Shown: piece by piece, positions 43,351 through 53,700 of the stretch | Numbering within the stretch: the first letter of the stretch is position 1 | How the letters are laid out: every line of letters begins with the position of its first letter | Assembly (NCBI RefSeq): GCF_008327825.1 | Contig: NZ_AP019827.1 | Coordinates: forward strand, 558,001 to 622,000 | Origin: Leptotrichia shahii | GTDB taxonomy: Bacteria > Fusobacteriota > Fusobacteriia > Fusobacteriales > Leptotrichiaceae | Length of the DNA stretch: 64,000 nucleotides | Direction: 5' to 3' | The notes under the pieces: generated by a model | The model's input: only the letters and a program-made list of their open reading frames with translations | The model's database searches: none | What the model was told of the DNA's origin: nothing | Made by a program: the position numbers and the translations under genes

Positions 43351-43456
43351 CCTGTTCGATAACTATACAAACTCAAAATTTAATAAAATAAATTTTCTGA
43401 AGCAAGGGGTCTTGCCCCCTTGTATAGATAAAAAACTTAGGTTATCGAACATATCT
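43351..43456 (-). repeat. MITE-like palindromic repeat, family 1, best-preserved copy
   Basis: Perfect terminal inverted repeats GTTCGATAAC (43354-43363) and GTTATCGAAC (43441-43450) flank the core CAAGGGGTCTTGCCCCCTTG (43403-43422). The reverse complement aligns over about 105 bp with the copy at 25.65 kb. Confidence 0.8.
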
Positions 43457-43473
43457 TTTGTAAAATAAAGCCA

Positions 43474-43716
43474 TTCAATAACCATCTCAAAAGTATTCAA
43501 ACAATTTTTTTAATAAGTTAAATTACTATTAATAAATATTATTTCTTTAATTTTTGTGTAAAATGGGGATACAAGGGCATGCCATCTGATGCCCTTGCGT
43601 TAAAAAATATATAAATAAAATAAGAAAAAACAATTATTAATCAAAAAAACTAAATCTAAAATTATAGAAAAAATTATTTAGTTGAATACTTACGAATAAA
43701 TTATTGAGCAAATTTA
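43474..43716. repeat. Compound repeat region with a family-4 hairpin
   Basis: Degenerate family-1-like ends (TTCAATAACCAT near 43476; AATTATTGAGCAAATTTAT near 43697) surround an AT-rich stretch. This contains the hairpin ACAAGGGCAT-GCCATCTG-ATGCCCTTG at 43571-43598. The 404-bp gap before the phosphatase gene has no coding sequence that I can support. Confidence 0.4.
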
Positions 43717-43743
43717 TATATAATATAAAAAAGGGGGATTTTT

Positions 43744-44478
43744 ATGGAAAGTAAAGTTAAGATTGAAAAAATAAATGAAAATGATTACAGTAGAATCTTT
43801 GCAATTTCTGATCTTCATGGTCAATATGACTTATTTTTAAAATTGCTTGAAAAGATTGATCTAAAAAGAGAGGATTTGCTTTTAATTTTGGGAGATATTT
43901 GTGATAGAGGCAAAAAATCTTATGAAATTTATATGAAATGTATGAAAATGACAAAACTTGGATATAATTTAAAATTTATTTTGGGAAATCATGAGGATAT
44001 GTTACTGGAAGATTTAGAAAATGATTATCCATTAAATTATGAGATAGAATATTCGATTTATAAAAATTCTAAATATTTTAAGGAAAAAAATATAGAAAAA
44101 TGGCATAAAGAAAATTTTTTTACAGAAATAAAATGGCTAGTAAAATGGCTAAAAAATTGTCCGCTTATAATTTATGGAAATGAAAATATTTTTGTTCACG
44201 CAGGATTAGATTTGAGTAAAAATCTAGAAAACCAAGAAAGAGAAAATGTTCTTTGGACACGCGAAAAATTTTGGATAAATAAAAAAAATCTCCTTGAAGA
44301 ATATAAAAATAAATATATATATTTTGGACATACACCCAATATGGATGGTAAAATATCTAAAAAAACTGACAAAATCTATAATATTGATTGTGGTGCATTC
44401 TTTACACATTCATTGGGATGCATGGAAATAAAAAATAAAAAATTAAAGGGTAAAAAGGAAATTTACGTGCACTGCTAA
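43744..44478 (+). CDS. PPP-family serine/threonine-type metallophosphatase
   Basis: A 244-residue phosphatase with all the metal-binding blocks of the family: ISDLHGQYD, LGDICDRGKKS, LGNHEDML, FVHAGLDL and YFGHTPN, plus a final CGAFF. Length and motifs fit bacterial PrpA/PrpB- or diadenosine-tetraphosphatase-like enzymes. The substrate could be phosphoproteins or nucleotides such as Ap4A. A GGGGG ribosome site precedes the ATG. A decayed ATPase gene follows. Confidence 0.85.
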   Translation: MESKVKIEKINENDYSRIFAISDLHGQYDLFLKLLEKIDLKREDLLLILGDICDRGKKSYEIYMKCMKMTKLGYNLKFILGNHEDMLLEDLENDYPLNYEIEYSIYKNSKYFKEKNIEKWHKENFFTEIKWLVKWLKNCPLIIYGNENIFVHAGLDLSKNLENQERENVLWTREKFWINKKNLLEEYKNKYIYFGHTPNMDGKISKKTDKIYNIDCGAFFTHSLGCMEIKNKKLKGKKEIYVHC

Positions 44479-44520
44479 AATTCTATTTTGATTAACGGTT
44501 TATTTTAAAAGGAGATAAAA

Positions 44521-44730
44521 TGAAAAAAATTCCTGTTGGTATTGATTATTAAAAAAAATTAATAGGAATGAAGGCGTATTATATCCATAAAACTAGGTTT
44601 ATTTCTCAAATTTTAGATGATATTGCAGAAGTAAAGTTTTTTACACGTTCAAGAAAATTTAGAAAAACTTTAAATATGTTAACATTGAAATATTTTTTTG
44701 ATATCATAAATTGCAATATTAATTGCGACA
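44521..44730 (+). pseudogene. Decayed AAA-ATPase-like/DUF1703 gene fragment
   Basis: ATG 44521 opens MKKIPVGIDY and stops at once, but the reading continues after small disruptions with KKL, then YYIHKTRFISQILDD, EVKFFTRSRKF and TLNMLTLKYFFDI. This is the N-terminus of the family of predicted AAA ATPases with a C-terminal PD-(D/E)XK nuclease domain, found in many copies in anaerobes. The P-loop Gly of RRFGKT reads KFRKT, so the motif is broken, and the rest of the gene is absent. AAAAGGAG precedes the ATG. Clearly non-functional. Confidence 0.7.
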
Positions 44731-44770
44731 TTTTACCAAATTTTTTTTAAAAGATAATTGAAAAAATAAC

Positions 44771-44799
44771 AAGAGCAGTTCAATTGGCTGCTCTTTTTT
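44771..44799 (+). terminator. Terminator at the convergent end
   Basis: AAGAGCAG-TTCAATTGG-CTGCTCTT followed by TTTT. It ends + strand transcription from the phosphatase/ATPase-fragment side, just before the - strand autotransporter terminator. Confidence 0.7.
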
Positions 44800-44806
44800 G
44801 TTTCCT

Positions 44807-44839
44807 AAAAAAAGAAGAGCCACCATCTCTGGCAGCCCT
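44807..44839 (-). terminator. Terminator of autotransporter 2
   Basis: The inverted copy of the terminator after autotransporter 1: the same GGCTGCCA and TGGTGGCTCT arms, followed on the - strand by a T-rich tail. Confidence 0.7.
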
Positions 44840-44888
44840 CCCCTCATTTCTTTTGAAATATTCCTCGCATTCCTGAAAAATGAATTTC

Positions 44889-47800
44889 TTAATACAATAC
44901 TTTCAATCCCAGTCCTGCTTTGAAGTTGTGTCCCTTCGTGTCGTATCCTGTGTTTATATTGAAGCCGAATCTTCCATTGTCTAGTCCAAGTTTCAAGTCT
45001 GACTTGAAGTTTCCTCTCTTGTCTTCCTTGTCCCCTCTTATTCCAAAGTAGTCTGTCCATGCTCCTACGATTCTTGCTTCATTTTCCACATCATACAGTT
45101 TTCCTATTTCATTTTCATATCTGAATCCCAATACCGCTGTCAAGATTGAGTTGTCAAATACTGGCTGGCTGTATCTGAAATCTATTCCTGCGCTTGGTTT
45201 TACTGATATGTAGTCATCGCTCTTAACATTTAATGCCATGTCTCCATTTTCGTGGATTGATGAGAATCTTCCATATTCCGCTCTTATTCCTAAGTTCGGC
45301 ACTATGCTGAATCCATCATTTACTACGAACGCTTTCTCAAGCCCTGCATTAAGTCCTGCACCGTATGAGTAGTAGCTTGATTTCGCTCTGAATTGCTGGT
45401 CTATTACCCAGAATCTACGTTTCATGTCATTTCTTCCAATGAATCCGTCCCCTCCAATACTAAGGACAAATGTTCCGTTGCTGTCAAGCGGGATTGACTT
45501 AAATGCTCCGAACTTAGCCATCGCTTGGTTTTCATACGATTTAGACAGATCCTTGAATGTGTAGTAGTTGTTTACAACTCCTGCATACCATCCTGAAGAC
45601 TGTCCCAGTCTTACAGTCTCGTCTTCGTGAACGAATGCAAATCCACCTGCGTTGCTGTACCAGTCAGGCATTCCTGCAGTGTCAGTCTTGTATTCGTTTC
45701 TTTGTCCAAATGCCTTAAATTTATTGGAGTCCTTAGAACCGTTGCTTTCACTTCTAAGTCCATTAATTTCTCCGCCAAGAATATCAGATGTTGCCTTAAT
45801 TCTTTGCTGAACTCCTCCATAAATGTGTCCTCTCATTTGGTCAAAGGCTTGAGCCAGTATGTGCCCTTCTCCGTTACCTAGGCTGTTCAGCTTGTTGAAG
45901 ATAACTTTTTCAGCACTTTCTGGTTTTGCGATCTCGTAGATGTTATCCAGGTTGTTTGTGAAGTTTACTAGAGATTTATCGTCATCATAAGCAAATGAAT
46001 GATAAGGCACCTTACTCATGTAAATTTCTGATAATTGGTTGTTAGAGTCTAGTTTTGCCAATACTTGCCAAGTCAAGCTTGCAGAAAGAACATTTACTTT
46101 TGCTCCTCCAGGCAATCTTGACAATGAATCATTAAACGGTTTTAGGATGTTGCTCTTAGTTACATTTCCGTTTTCATCAACTTTATCCCCTATTCTGATT
46201 GCCTTAGAGTTCGTATACAATGTTGCTTCCGGTCCAAAGTACAGGTCAACTTTTCCTAATTTAGGCAAGTTTTGGATTCCGTCAATCGGGTTAGTATATC
46301 TGACTCCTGATGTATCAACATACATTCCGATTGATGTTACTTCTGATAGAGGTTCCTTGTATGCATGTTCCCATACTGGGTTGCCCCATTCATTCTTAGC
46401 TGAAAGGTCAATTATTCTTGTTCCTCCAGTTTGTATGCTGCTGCTTACTGTTATGTTTTTAGCCCAGTCTCCAGGGTTTGCCGCATCACTTTCAACATTG
46501 AAGATCGGTGTGTCGATTCCGTCAACGCTTACCTTAGTTATAGGCACGATGTCTGGAGCTGTTATAGTTGTTCCGACACCTGTTGTCTTAGGATTTCCGC
46601 TTGTTCCTTCCTCAATTGAGCTTTCTGTTCCTCCGTAAAGGTCTGTTCCGCCTTTTCCGTTAGTCTGTCCTGCTGTTACTGCAGATGTTGAAGTGTATCT
46701 TGGGTCTGTTGACTCAAGCACTTCTGTCGGATTTCCGTTTGCGTCTACTATGAATCTTGAACCGTCTGTTACAATTCCGTAAGATCCTGATCCTGTTACA
46801 TTAATCTTACCATAGTTCTTAATGTATCCTCCGTTAATTGCAACTACCCCTTTCAGGCTTTGGGCATTACCTTCAATTTCTCCATAGTTTTCCCCGATCG
46901 CTCCACGGTCTAGGTACATACCAATTGCGCTTTCGCCTTCAAGATGAATATTACCATAGTTTATTGCCTTAGACCCGGCACCAGTTGCGAACATACCGAT
47001 ACCTTCTTTTTCCTTGACGTTGATTGTTCCCCTGTTTATGATGTATCCTTCTTCTGTCGTCTTGTCAAAGTTTCCGTCTGTCTTGTAGTGGTTTCTACCT
47101 GCTGCCATCGCTGCCGAGTATTCCATGTTTACAGTGTCAGACATACCTGTTGTAATTGTTCCGTAGTTTGTTGACGGAGCGCTTGTATTTGCCGAAAAGA
47201 TACCTACGTTTCCATACCCTCTTGCTGTGTTGTTGTTGTCAACGTCATATTTAGATCTCAGGTCAATTGTTCCAAAGTTGTCCATTGAACCTTTAGTATA
47301 GTAAGCTGTGTTGTAATCCCCGTTCATTGTTACGTTTGCCCATGACTTACCTCTTGATGCTGTGTCTGCTGAATAGTAGTACACTGCATTTCCCTGCTCC
47401 TTAGTTTCTTCTGGAACTTTAGGGTTTGATGGGGCTGTTGATTTAACTTGCCCTCCTGCAGTTCTGTTGGAAGCCAGTACAACTGTCGGAGCATCTGTCG
47501 CTGTTTTTGAACTAACCTTTCCGCTTGCGTCAAGAGTGTAAGTACCATCACCAATTGTTACGTTTGTTGCAGGTCCTCCATTCTTTTCAGCCATAACGAT
47601 ACCGTAAGAGAATCTGTCAACATCCATGTCAGCACTTACATTAATGTTTCTTGCAACGCTTCCTTTATCAATATATACCCCAATTGCAGAGTCAAGTTCT
47701 CTTGGCTTGTCTAAATTAGATAACAAGTCGTTTGCATTTGAGTATTGTCCATTTTGTCTATCAATAGGGTAAGCCCCTGGCGCTGTTGAAACTCCTGATG

Positions 47801-50800
47801 TTGTTTGAACATGTCCCATTACAGTATCATTTCCTACTAAAATCTTAGTTTGCTGGATATTTACATTTCCGTCTCCAGAGTAAATACCGTAGTTGTTTCT
47901 GTTAATTGTAATCTTAGACTTGCTTCCATCTTCCTTAGAGTCAGTGTTTACATTATATCCGTAAATAGCCCAGCTTCCGATATTCTTGTTATTTGTAGAA
48001 TCTCCAATTGTAATATCTCCACGGTTTGTGATAGTTGTATCAAGTTTGTTAGTAGAGTTTGCAAAGATTCCTACATTAACTTTCTTCATATCTTCAGAAG
48101 TTAGCGTACTAGCCTGTGCATCTAGCGAGTCGTTAAGCTTAATCTTACCAAAGTTTACGAATGTTCCCTTGTTGACTACTGCACCGTAAGCTCTTACGTT
48201 AGTCTTAGATGATGAATCTTCTTCAATATTACCTCTGTTAGTTACAGTATCTGCACCATCGTTAGTGTTTACCAAGATACCAGCGATTCCTTTGTAAGTT
48301 CCACCATTAACAGCAGCCACTTTAGATTTGGCTTGTTCGTAAGCCAAGTCTACTGGACTTGTAGCATTGTTAGTAAATTTGATATCTAAGTCATTTGTAG
48401 CTTTTGTAACTTGAACATTTTTTCCACCGAATGCCATTGCAAATCCATTTTTATCATTAGCACCGTGGTAGTTATATTGGAAAGTCTTTTGATGATTTGC
48501 ACCGTCTGCAATATGAGAATCATCCATTGCCCATAATCCTACTCCGTTATCTTCAGTTTGTACTGTGAATTTCTTAGAATCTAATGTAATATCAGCACTT
48601 TCGGCATAAATACCTATACCATTTTTACCTGTCGATATATCATTTCCACCCATAGCTAATGTTGTACCTGTATAAGCACCTGCACCTGTTTTTGTTGCAG
48701 AACCTACTGTTGCATCACTTGCAAATGATGCTAAAGCGCCATTATCGTCACCTTTTAATTTAATAGTTCCACCAGCATTTGTGTAACCATCTGCATAATT
48801 TTCATTTTCATTTACTAATGCAATACCAATACCTTTAGCATCTAAACTAGCAACATCTTTATTTCTTACATCAATACCTGTTGTACCTGCTGTGCTGTTT
48901 GTATATTCAATAACAACTTTTGAAGCATCTGCATTATTGTTATTTCTAGCATAAATACCAGTTGCTTGATCTCCTTCAACATAAATTACACCATCTTCAT
49001 GTTTAATACTAACTGAATTATCAGTTCCATTATAGCTAACAGGAGTATCAGAAATTCCTACGATACCATAGTTTTTACCACTTGGAGCAATATCCGCAGA
49101 TCTTGATGTTACTGAACTATTAGCTGCATATCCAGCGGCTTTATATTTACCGTTTACAACTATTTCGCTGCCTTTTTCAAGTGACAATACACTTCCATCA
49201 GTACCCATAATACCATTTCCGTGATCTACAAATAAACCAGTTTTATTCGATGCATCTTTTCCTATTTTAATAGTTCCATAATTTACCAATAAACCTGTTA
49301 CAGGATTAGCATTGCTTCCACCATAAATGTCAACTGCACCTTTTTCAACATAGAATCCAGAATCCTCTTTCTTTGTTTTTTCCCATACTGGAGTACTTTG
49401 GTTAGTATTATTCCATCTATATAATGGGTTAGCCATTGCAAGACCTACATTATCGACTTGATAATTAGGCTTGTCAGTTCTTCCTTTATCTCTATGAGTT
49501 GCATCTCCTGAGATTGATGCTCCTGTTACAGTTATTTTATTAGATTCCATAGCAATGTCATTAAATGGATCATTGAAACCTTTTGTTCCTGTTACACTTG
49601 TTTTATATTGTGTTTCACCAGTTGTATTAACATCTTCAATAACCACATCTTGACCATCTATCTTTAATTGGCTATTTATCAATTTTGTATAAAGTTGATA
49701 TTGATTATCAGCATGACCATGTGCATAAGCTCCTGTTGCAGTATTATTAATTGCTGCCATTTCTCCAGCATACTTTGCTACTCCTTTTAAGAAGTCTGAA
49801 CTAGTTCCAGCTTGTCCGCTACCCCATTTAATTTCATCTTTTGCCTGATTAACAAGTCCAATTACAACATCATTAGATTTAATTTCTGTAGTTACTTTGC
49901 TCATTCCACGATATTTAGCAGCTTTCCATCTGTCTCCTTCAGTACCAGAACCAGGATTATTTACATCTTTATGGTAATCAGAAATTGCATATCCACCGTT
50001 TATATTGTTTTCATATTTATTTCCATAAGCGTTTCCATTTAATAAAATACCATCATACATATTAATTGTTGTATCTTTATTAAATGTAATTGCTGCTTCA
50101 TCACCTGAAATAGAACCTATATTATTTCCATTTGATACTCTTAATACATAGAATGGAGATTTATCTTTGTGGTCATTTTGTGTACCAACATAAGCCGCAG
50201 CTCCTCTTCCTCCTCTTGTGTCAGTTCCATCGTTTACAGTTAATCCAACATTATTTTGGTGAGTAATGATACCATTAAATTTAATTTGCCCATAGTCAGT
50301 TGCAAAAAGTGCTCCATTTTCTCCACTTACTACATGTGCTGCACCTGCTGTTGCTGTTGAACCATCAAAAGGTGTATCAGTTCCATTAGCAAATTCTACT
50401 ATTGATCCAAGACCTTTAGCATAAGCACCCATACCATATATTAAAGATCCGTTAACATTTGCTGGATCTTCTTTTGTAGAAGTTTGAGCAGTAGCACCTT
50501 GAATAAGGACTCTTCCTCCATTAACGGCAAGGGCTCCTATATTATTATAAGTTGTTTTTCTATCATCAGCAGTCCATCCTGAACTAGCATTTAATACAAG
50601 ATTATCAGCAGCTATTATATTCCCATTAATCTTAATTGTTGAAGGTCCAATATAAAGTGTAGATGTATGTGGAGCTTGACCATCAGCATAAGCGATTATT
50701 GAATTATATGCTCCTGCTCTTGTATTTCTTGCAGTACCAACAGGTATATCTTTTGAATGACCATTATTAGTTGTATTATATCCTTGTAAAACATATCCAC

Positions 50801-53330
50801 CATTTTTAGCCCAATATGCAACTCCATTTCTAGAAACCATATCTATTGGAGCATCAAACACAACAGTTGAAGGATTTACAGCATCTGTAGTTGTGTGCGA
50901 GTTTGGATACAATGAAGGATCAAATTCCCCATCAGCATATCCCATAACAGTATTTTCAGATGTAACTCCTAAATTAACGCCATAACCTCTTGTCAATCCA
51001 GAAGTATCTACGTCATAACCATCAGTAATTGTACCACTATTAGCAGTATTTGTTACATTAACTCTTGTACCATTGTTTGCATAAACTAATGTAGAATTTA
51101 CTGCATATTTTCCAAAACCTACGTTAAGATCTGTAACATTAACCGCTGGTGCTGTTACAGGATTATTTCCCATAAAGAATGACTTACGAACTCCTGATCC
51201 TTGCCCAGATGAAGCAAGAATGGCAATATTATTATAAACTAGATGTTTATCAGTAGAATTTCCACCACTCATAGCACCTTGTATTTTAATATCTCCAGCA
51301 AATACACCTGTTGCACCTGCACTTTGACCAGAATTTTGAAGAGCTACAATTATATTATTATTTCCTCCCATTTGAACGTCACCTAATGTAAGGCTTCCTC
51401 CATCCACATAAGCTAAGTTATCAAATGCAATATTATCATCGCCTTTAACATATATTCTACCTTTACCAGTTATTGAACCATTATATTCTAATAATTTATC
51501 ATCTCCTACAGCACTAGTACCACTCTTATTAGTAATAGTTAAAGAAGCTAGAGTACCATTATTAACTTTATATACAGAATTATTGTTTCCAGAAAATACC
51601 ACATCTACAGGACCAGTAATTGATGAAGTACCTCCAGCGTTATTTTGAATATTAAATGCTATGTTATTACCATTATTATTTCCCCATCCTCTAACAATAC
51701 TATTTCCAGAGAATGTCATAGTGTTAGTAGAAGCACTTCCATTACTTAATACATATCCTGCATTTCCAGTTGAATTACCATTATACAGTTCCACATCAAC
51801 ACTAGAAATAGTATAAGTACCATTATTCAAATGTGCAAATGATCCTCCTGGATTATCTTCACCAATATATCCAGTAAGACTTGTTAAGTTTGCTCCACTT
51901 CCAGTACTATTATATATCAAAGTATCTCTGTATCCTGATTGATAATCTCCATTACCAGCCATATAAAAACTACTCCAATAATTATTATAATAAGAATTAG
52001 TATTATACCAATTAGTACCAACAGTTTCTTCTATTGTTTTTTGTAATGCCCAATTTCTAGCATCTGTCGCATTCCCATAAGCAGGACCATTCGTTCCCCC
52101 AGCCGAAGTTCCATAATATGTTGCTGCTGGTGGTGTACCTACTGTAGTTACTGTCAAAGTATTGTAAGTTTTTGATGTTCCAACAATGCTTTCTGTTTTA
52201 GCATTTAAATAATAACTATACAAATTATTACGTAAATTAGTTACATTAGTATCGTAATTCCATCCATAAGAACCATTCCAATGTCCCCAACTAGTTATAC
52301 TTCTATCATAAATGTCATCATATCCTGTAGAAGAATTATTGTATCCTGGCGTATAGTAGGGATCTCCATTGTTTGGTGTACCCAAACTATAAGCAATATG
52401 TGCTTTAAATTCTGTTTCTGGGTTCCACCAATTATTATATGAAGTACTATTAGCATAAACAGTATCACTCATACGACCTTTAATAGTATAATTGACTCCA
52501 TTATGTAAAGTTCCATTAGCGATTGTTGTGCTAGTAGTTCCTGGACCTTGATTATTAACTGTAGTATGATTCCATCCATCATAAGTTCTAAAATTTCCAG
52601 CTATATCAAAAGTATTTCGAGCTCCCCACGAAGTATTTCCTGCTCCTTTTGAATTTACATTTGTAATTGATGCAACTCTTGGAGTATAACCTTGTGTTGG
52701 AACACTGGTATCAATTGTTCTAGCATACATAGGATCTGGATTTAAATTAGGAGCTTTTGGAACATTGATATTATCCAATCTTTCAGGCACATAAGGCTTA
52801 TAAGGCTCATGTATATTAGCCGGATTGATTGTCAATGAATTTGGCTCCTGATTTCTCGGAATATTCAAGTTAGTTGCTCCATACAAGTGCTTATCCTTGT
52901 CAAACACGTACTTGGTCAAGTCGTTGTCTCTCTTGTAGTATTCAAGAAACTTTCCTCCTCTACCTCTGTAAGTAGTCCCCCAGTCATTGTTTGTATATCC
53001 TGTTCCAAACTGGAATGATGCCCATGGGCTCTTTATTACCTGATCTCCCTGCTTCAGCAGCTGAGCCAGTTCGCTTTCTGCCCCTCTTAGTGATCTCTCG
53101 TTTTCCTGTCTTGCACGCATGAAGGACTGTCTCAGATCCGTTATGGCATCGTATGTCTGTGCCGTAACTTCCTGCTGTTCGCTTGCCACGTCAGCATGAA
53201 GTTTTGGGGCAATTGTTAAAAGACCTGTTATCAGGAAAGAGATAAGCAGGCTGTCAGAATAATGTACGTCTTTACATCTTTTTACAAACGATCGCAAGTC
53301 CTTTGCAATCTGTCGCAGATTATTACTCAT
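44889..53330 (-). CDS. Giant type V autotransporter adhesin, copy 2
   Basis: A 2813-residue paralog of the first autotransporter, in opposite orientation. The first 177 residues (through NIHEPYK) are identical to copy 1 apart from scattered codons. The passenger then differs completely for roughly 400 residues and is mosaic after that. The last 400 or so residues, including the barrel ending LKVLY, differ at only a few positions (for example DWYSNAGG against DWDSNAGG). The passenger carries the same N-x-G-x-I repeats (NYGKINVTGSGSYGIV). It is probably surface-exposed and adhesive; binding specificity should lie in the variable third. Confidence 0.9.
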   Translation of the reverse strand: MSNNLRQIAKDLRSFVKRCKDVHYSDSLLISFLITGLLTIAPKLHADVASEQQEVTAQTYDAITDLRQSFMRARQENERSLRGAESELAQLLKQGDQVIKSPWASFQFGTGYTNNDWGTTYRGRGGKFLEYYKRDNDLTKYVFDKDKHLYGATNLNIPRNQEPNSLTINPANIHEPYKPYVPERLDNINVPKAPNLNPDPMYARTIDTSVPTQGYTPRVASITNVNSKGAGNTSWGARNTFDIAGNFRTYDGWNHTTVNNQGPGTTSTTIANGTLHNGVNYTIKGRMSDTVYANSTSYNNWWNPETEFKAHIAYSLGTPNNGDPYYTPGYNNSSTGYDDIYDRSITSWGHWNGSYGWNYDTNVTNLRNNLYSYYLNAKTESIVGTSKTYNTLTVTTVGTPPAATYYGTSAGGTNGPAYGNATDARNWALQKTIEETVGTNWYNTNSYYNNYWSSFYMAGNGDYQSGYRDTLIYNSTGSGANLTSLTGYIGEDNPGGSFAHLNNGTYTISSVDVELYNGNSTGNAGYVLSNGSASTNTMTFSGNSIVRGWGNNNGNNIAFNIQNNAGGTSSITGPVDVVFSGNNNSVYKVNNGTLASLTITNKSGTSAVGDDKLLEYNGSITGKGRIYVKGDDNIAFDNLAYVDGGSLTLGDVQMGGNNNIIVALQNSGQSAGATGVFAGDIKIQGAMSGGNSTDKHLVYNNIAILASSGQGSGVRKSFFMGNNPVTAPAVNVTDLNVGFGKYAVNSTLVYANNGTRVNVTNTANSGTITDGYDVDTSGLTRGYGVNLGVTSENTVMGYADGEFDPSLYPNSHTTTDAVNPSTVVFDAPIDMVSRNGVAYWAKNGGYVLQGYNTTNNGHSKDIPVGTARNTRAGAYNSIIAYADGQAPHTSTLYIGPSTIKINGNIIAADNLVLNASSGWTADDRKTTYNNIGALAVNGGRVLIQGATAQTSTKEDPANVNGSLIYGMGAYAKGLGSIVEFANGTDTPFDGSTATAGAAHVVSGENGALFATDYGQIKFNGIITHQNNVGLTVNDGTDTRGGRGAAAYVGTQNDHKDKSPFYVLRVSNGNNIGSISGDEAAITFNKDTTINMYDGILLNGNAYGNKYENNINGGYAISDYHKDVNNPGSGTEGDRWKAAKYRGMSKVTTEIKSNDVVIGLVNQAKDEIKWGSGQAGTSSDFLKGVAKYAGEMAAINNTATGAYAHGHADNQYQLYTKLINSQLKIDGQDVVIEDVNTTGETQYKTSVTGTKGFNDPFNDIAMESNKITVTGASISGDATHRDKGRTDKPNYQVDNVGLAMANPLYRWNNTNQSTPVWEKTKKEDSGFYVEKGAVDIYGGSNANPVTGLLVNYGTIKIGKDASNKTGLFVDHGNGIMGTDGSVLSLEKGSEIVVNGKYKAAGYAANSSVTSRSADIAPSGKNYGIVGISDTPVSYNGTDNSVSIKHEDGVIYVEGDQATGIYARNNNNADASKVVIEYTNSTAGTTGIDVRNKDVASLDAKGIGIALVNENENYADGYTNAGGTIKLKGDDNGALASFASDATVGSATKTGAGAYTGTTLAMGGNDISTGKNGIGIYAESADITLDSKKFTVQTEDNGVGLWAMDDSHIADGANHQKTFQYNYHGANDKNGFAMAFGGKNVQVTKATNDLDIKFTNNATSPVDLAYEQAKSKVAAVNGGTYKGIAGILVNTNDGADTVTNRGNIEEDSSSKTNVRAYGAVVNKGTFVNFGKIKLNDSLDAQASTLTSEDMKKVNVGIFANSTNKLDTTITNRGDITIGDSTNNKNIGSWAIYGYNVNTDSKEDGSKSKITINRNNYGIYSGDGNVNIQQTKILVGNDTVMGHVQTTSGVSTAPGAYPIDRQNGQYSNANDLLSNLDKPRELDSAIGVYIDKGSVARNINVSADMDVDRFSYGIVMAEKNGGPATNVTIGDGTYTLDASGKVSSKTATDAPTVVLASNRTAGGQVKSTAPSNPKVPEETKEQGNAVYYYSADTASRGKSWANVTMNGDYNTAYYTKGSMDNFGTIDLRSKYDVDNNNTARGYGNVGIFSANTSAPSTNYGTITTGMSDTVNMEYSAAMAAGRNHYKTDGNFDKTTEEGYIINRGTINVKEKEGIGMFATGAGSKAINYGNIHLEGESAIGMYLDRGAIGENYGEIEGNAQSLKGVVAINGGYIKNYGKINVTGSGSYGIVTDGSRFIVDANGNPTEVLESTDPRYTSTSAVTAGQTNGKGGTDLYGGTESSIEEGTSGNPKTTGVGTTITAPDIVPITKVSVDGIDTPIFNVESDAANPGDWAKNITVSSSIQTGGTRIIDLSAKNEWGNPVWEHAYKEPLSEVTSIGMYVDTSGVRYTNPIDGIQNLPKLGKVDLYFGPEATLYTNSKAIRIGDKVDENGNVTKSNILKPFNDSLSRLPGGAKVNVLSASLTWQVLAKLDSNNQLSEIYMSKVPYHSFAYDDDKSLVNFTNNLDNIYEIAKPESAEKVIFNKLNSLGNGEGHILAQAFDQMRGHIYGGVQQRIKATSDILGGEINGLRSESNGSKDSNKFKAFGQRNEYKTDTAGMPDWYSNAGGFAFVHEDETVRLGQSSGWYAGVVNNYYTFKDLSKSYENQAMAKFGAFKSIPLDSNGTFVLSIGGDGFIGRNDMKRRFWVIDQQFRAKSSYYSYGAGLNAGLEKAFVVNDGFSIVPNLGIRAEYGRFSSIHENGDMALNVKSDDYISVKPSAGIDFRYSQPVFDNSILTAVLGFRYENEIGKLYDVENEARIVGAWTDYFGIRGDKEDKRGNFKSDLKLGLDNGRFGFNINTGYDTKGHNFKAGLGLKVLY

Positions 53331-53508
53331 GTTTCCTCCTCAAAATTATGTGGACAGCGAAGGCCGCCCGGTTAATGTCTGGCTTGACAAAGCCAGTATC
53401 AGAATAGTCTCAAGACCTTTCAAACGGATTAAGGTAAAGCTGACAAGCCCAGTAAAAATGGAAGCGGGAGCGGAAAGAGACCTTAAGGGGGGCCATAGAG
53501 GATTATTT
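53331..53508 (-). promoter_or_regulatory. Conserved leader of autotransporter 2 with antisense open frame
   Basis: The inverted copy of the 29.0-29.18-kb leader, including the hairpin CTGGCTT-GACA-AAGCCAG seen from the + strand at 53379-53396. On the + strand the frame 53329-53523 is open for 64 codons and differs from its counterpart by two amino acids in the shared part. Of the 574-bp gap to copY, the remainder is very AT-rich and holds a toxin-antitoxin relic at 53.7 kb. Confidence 0.55.
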
Positions 53509-53700
53509 TATAGTAAAATTTAATATTTTATTTAATATGATAAGTTTTAGAAAAAAATTGTTTAGTAATATTTACATAATATCTCCATTAAATTTTTAAT
53601 ATATTTGATAAATATTTTTAAATAAATTTTAGTAAAATATATAAAATTATTAATAAAAAAGAAATTTTTTTAGGAGCAGAGATGAAATTTAATATTAACC

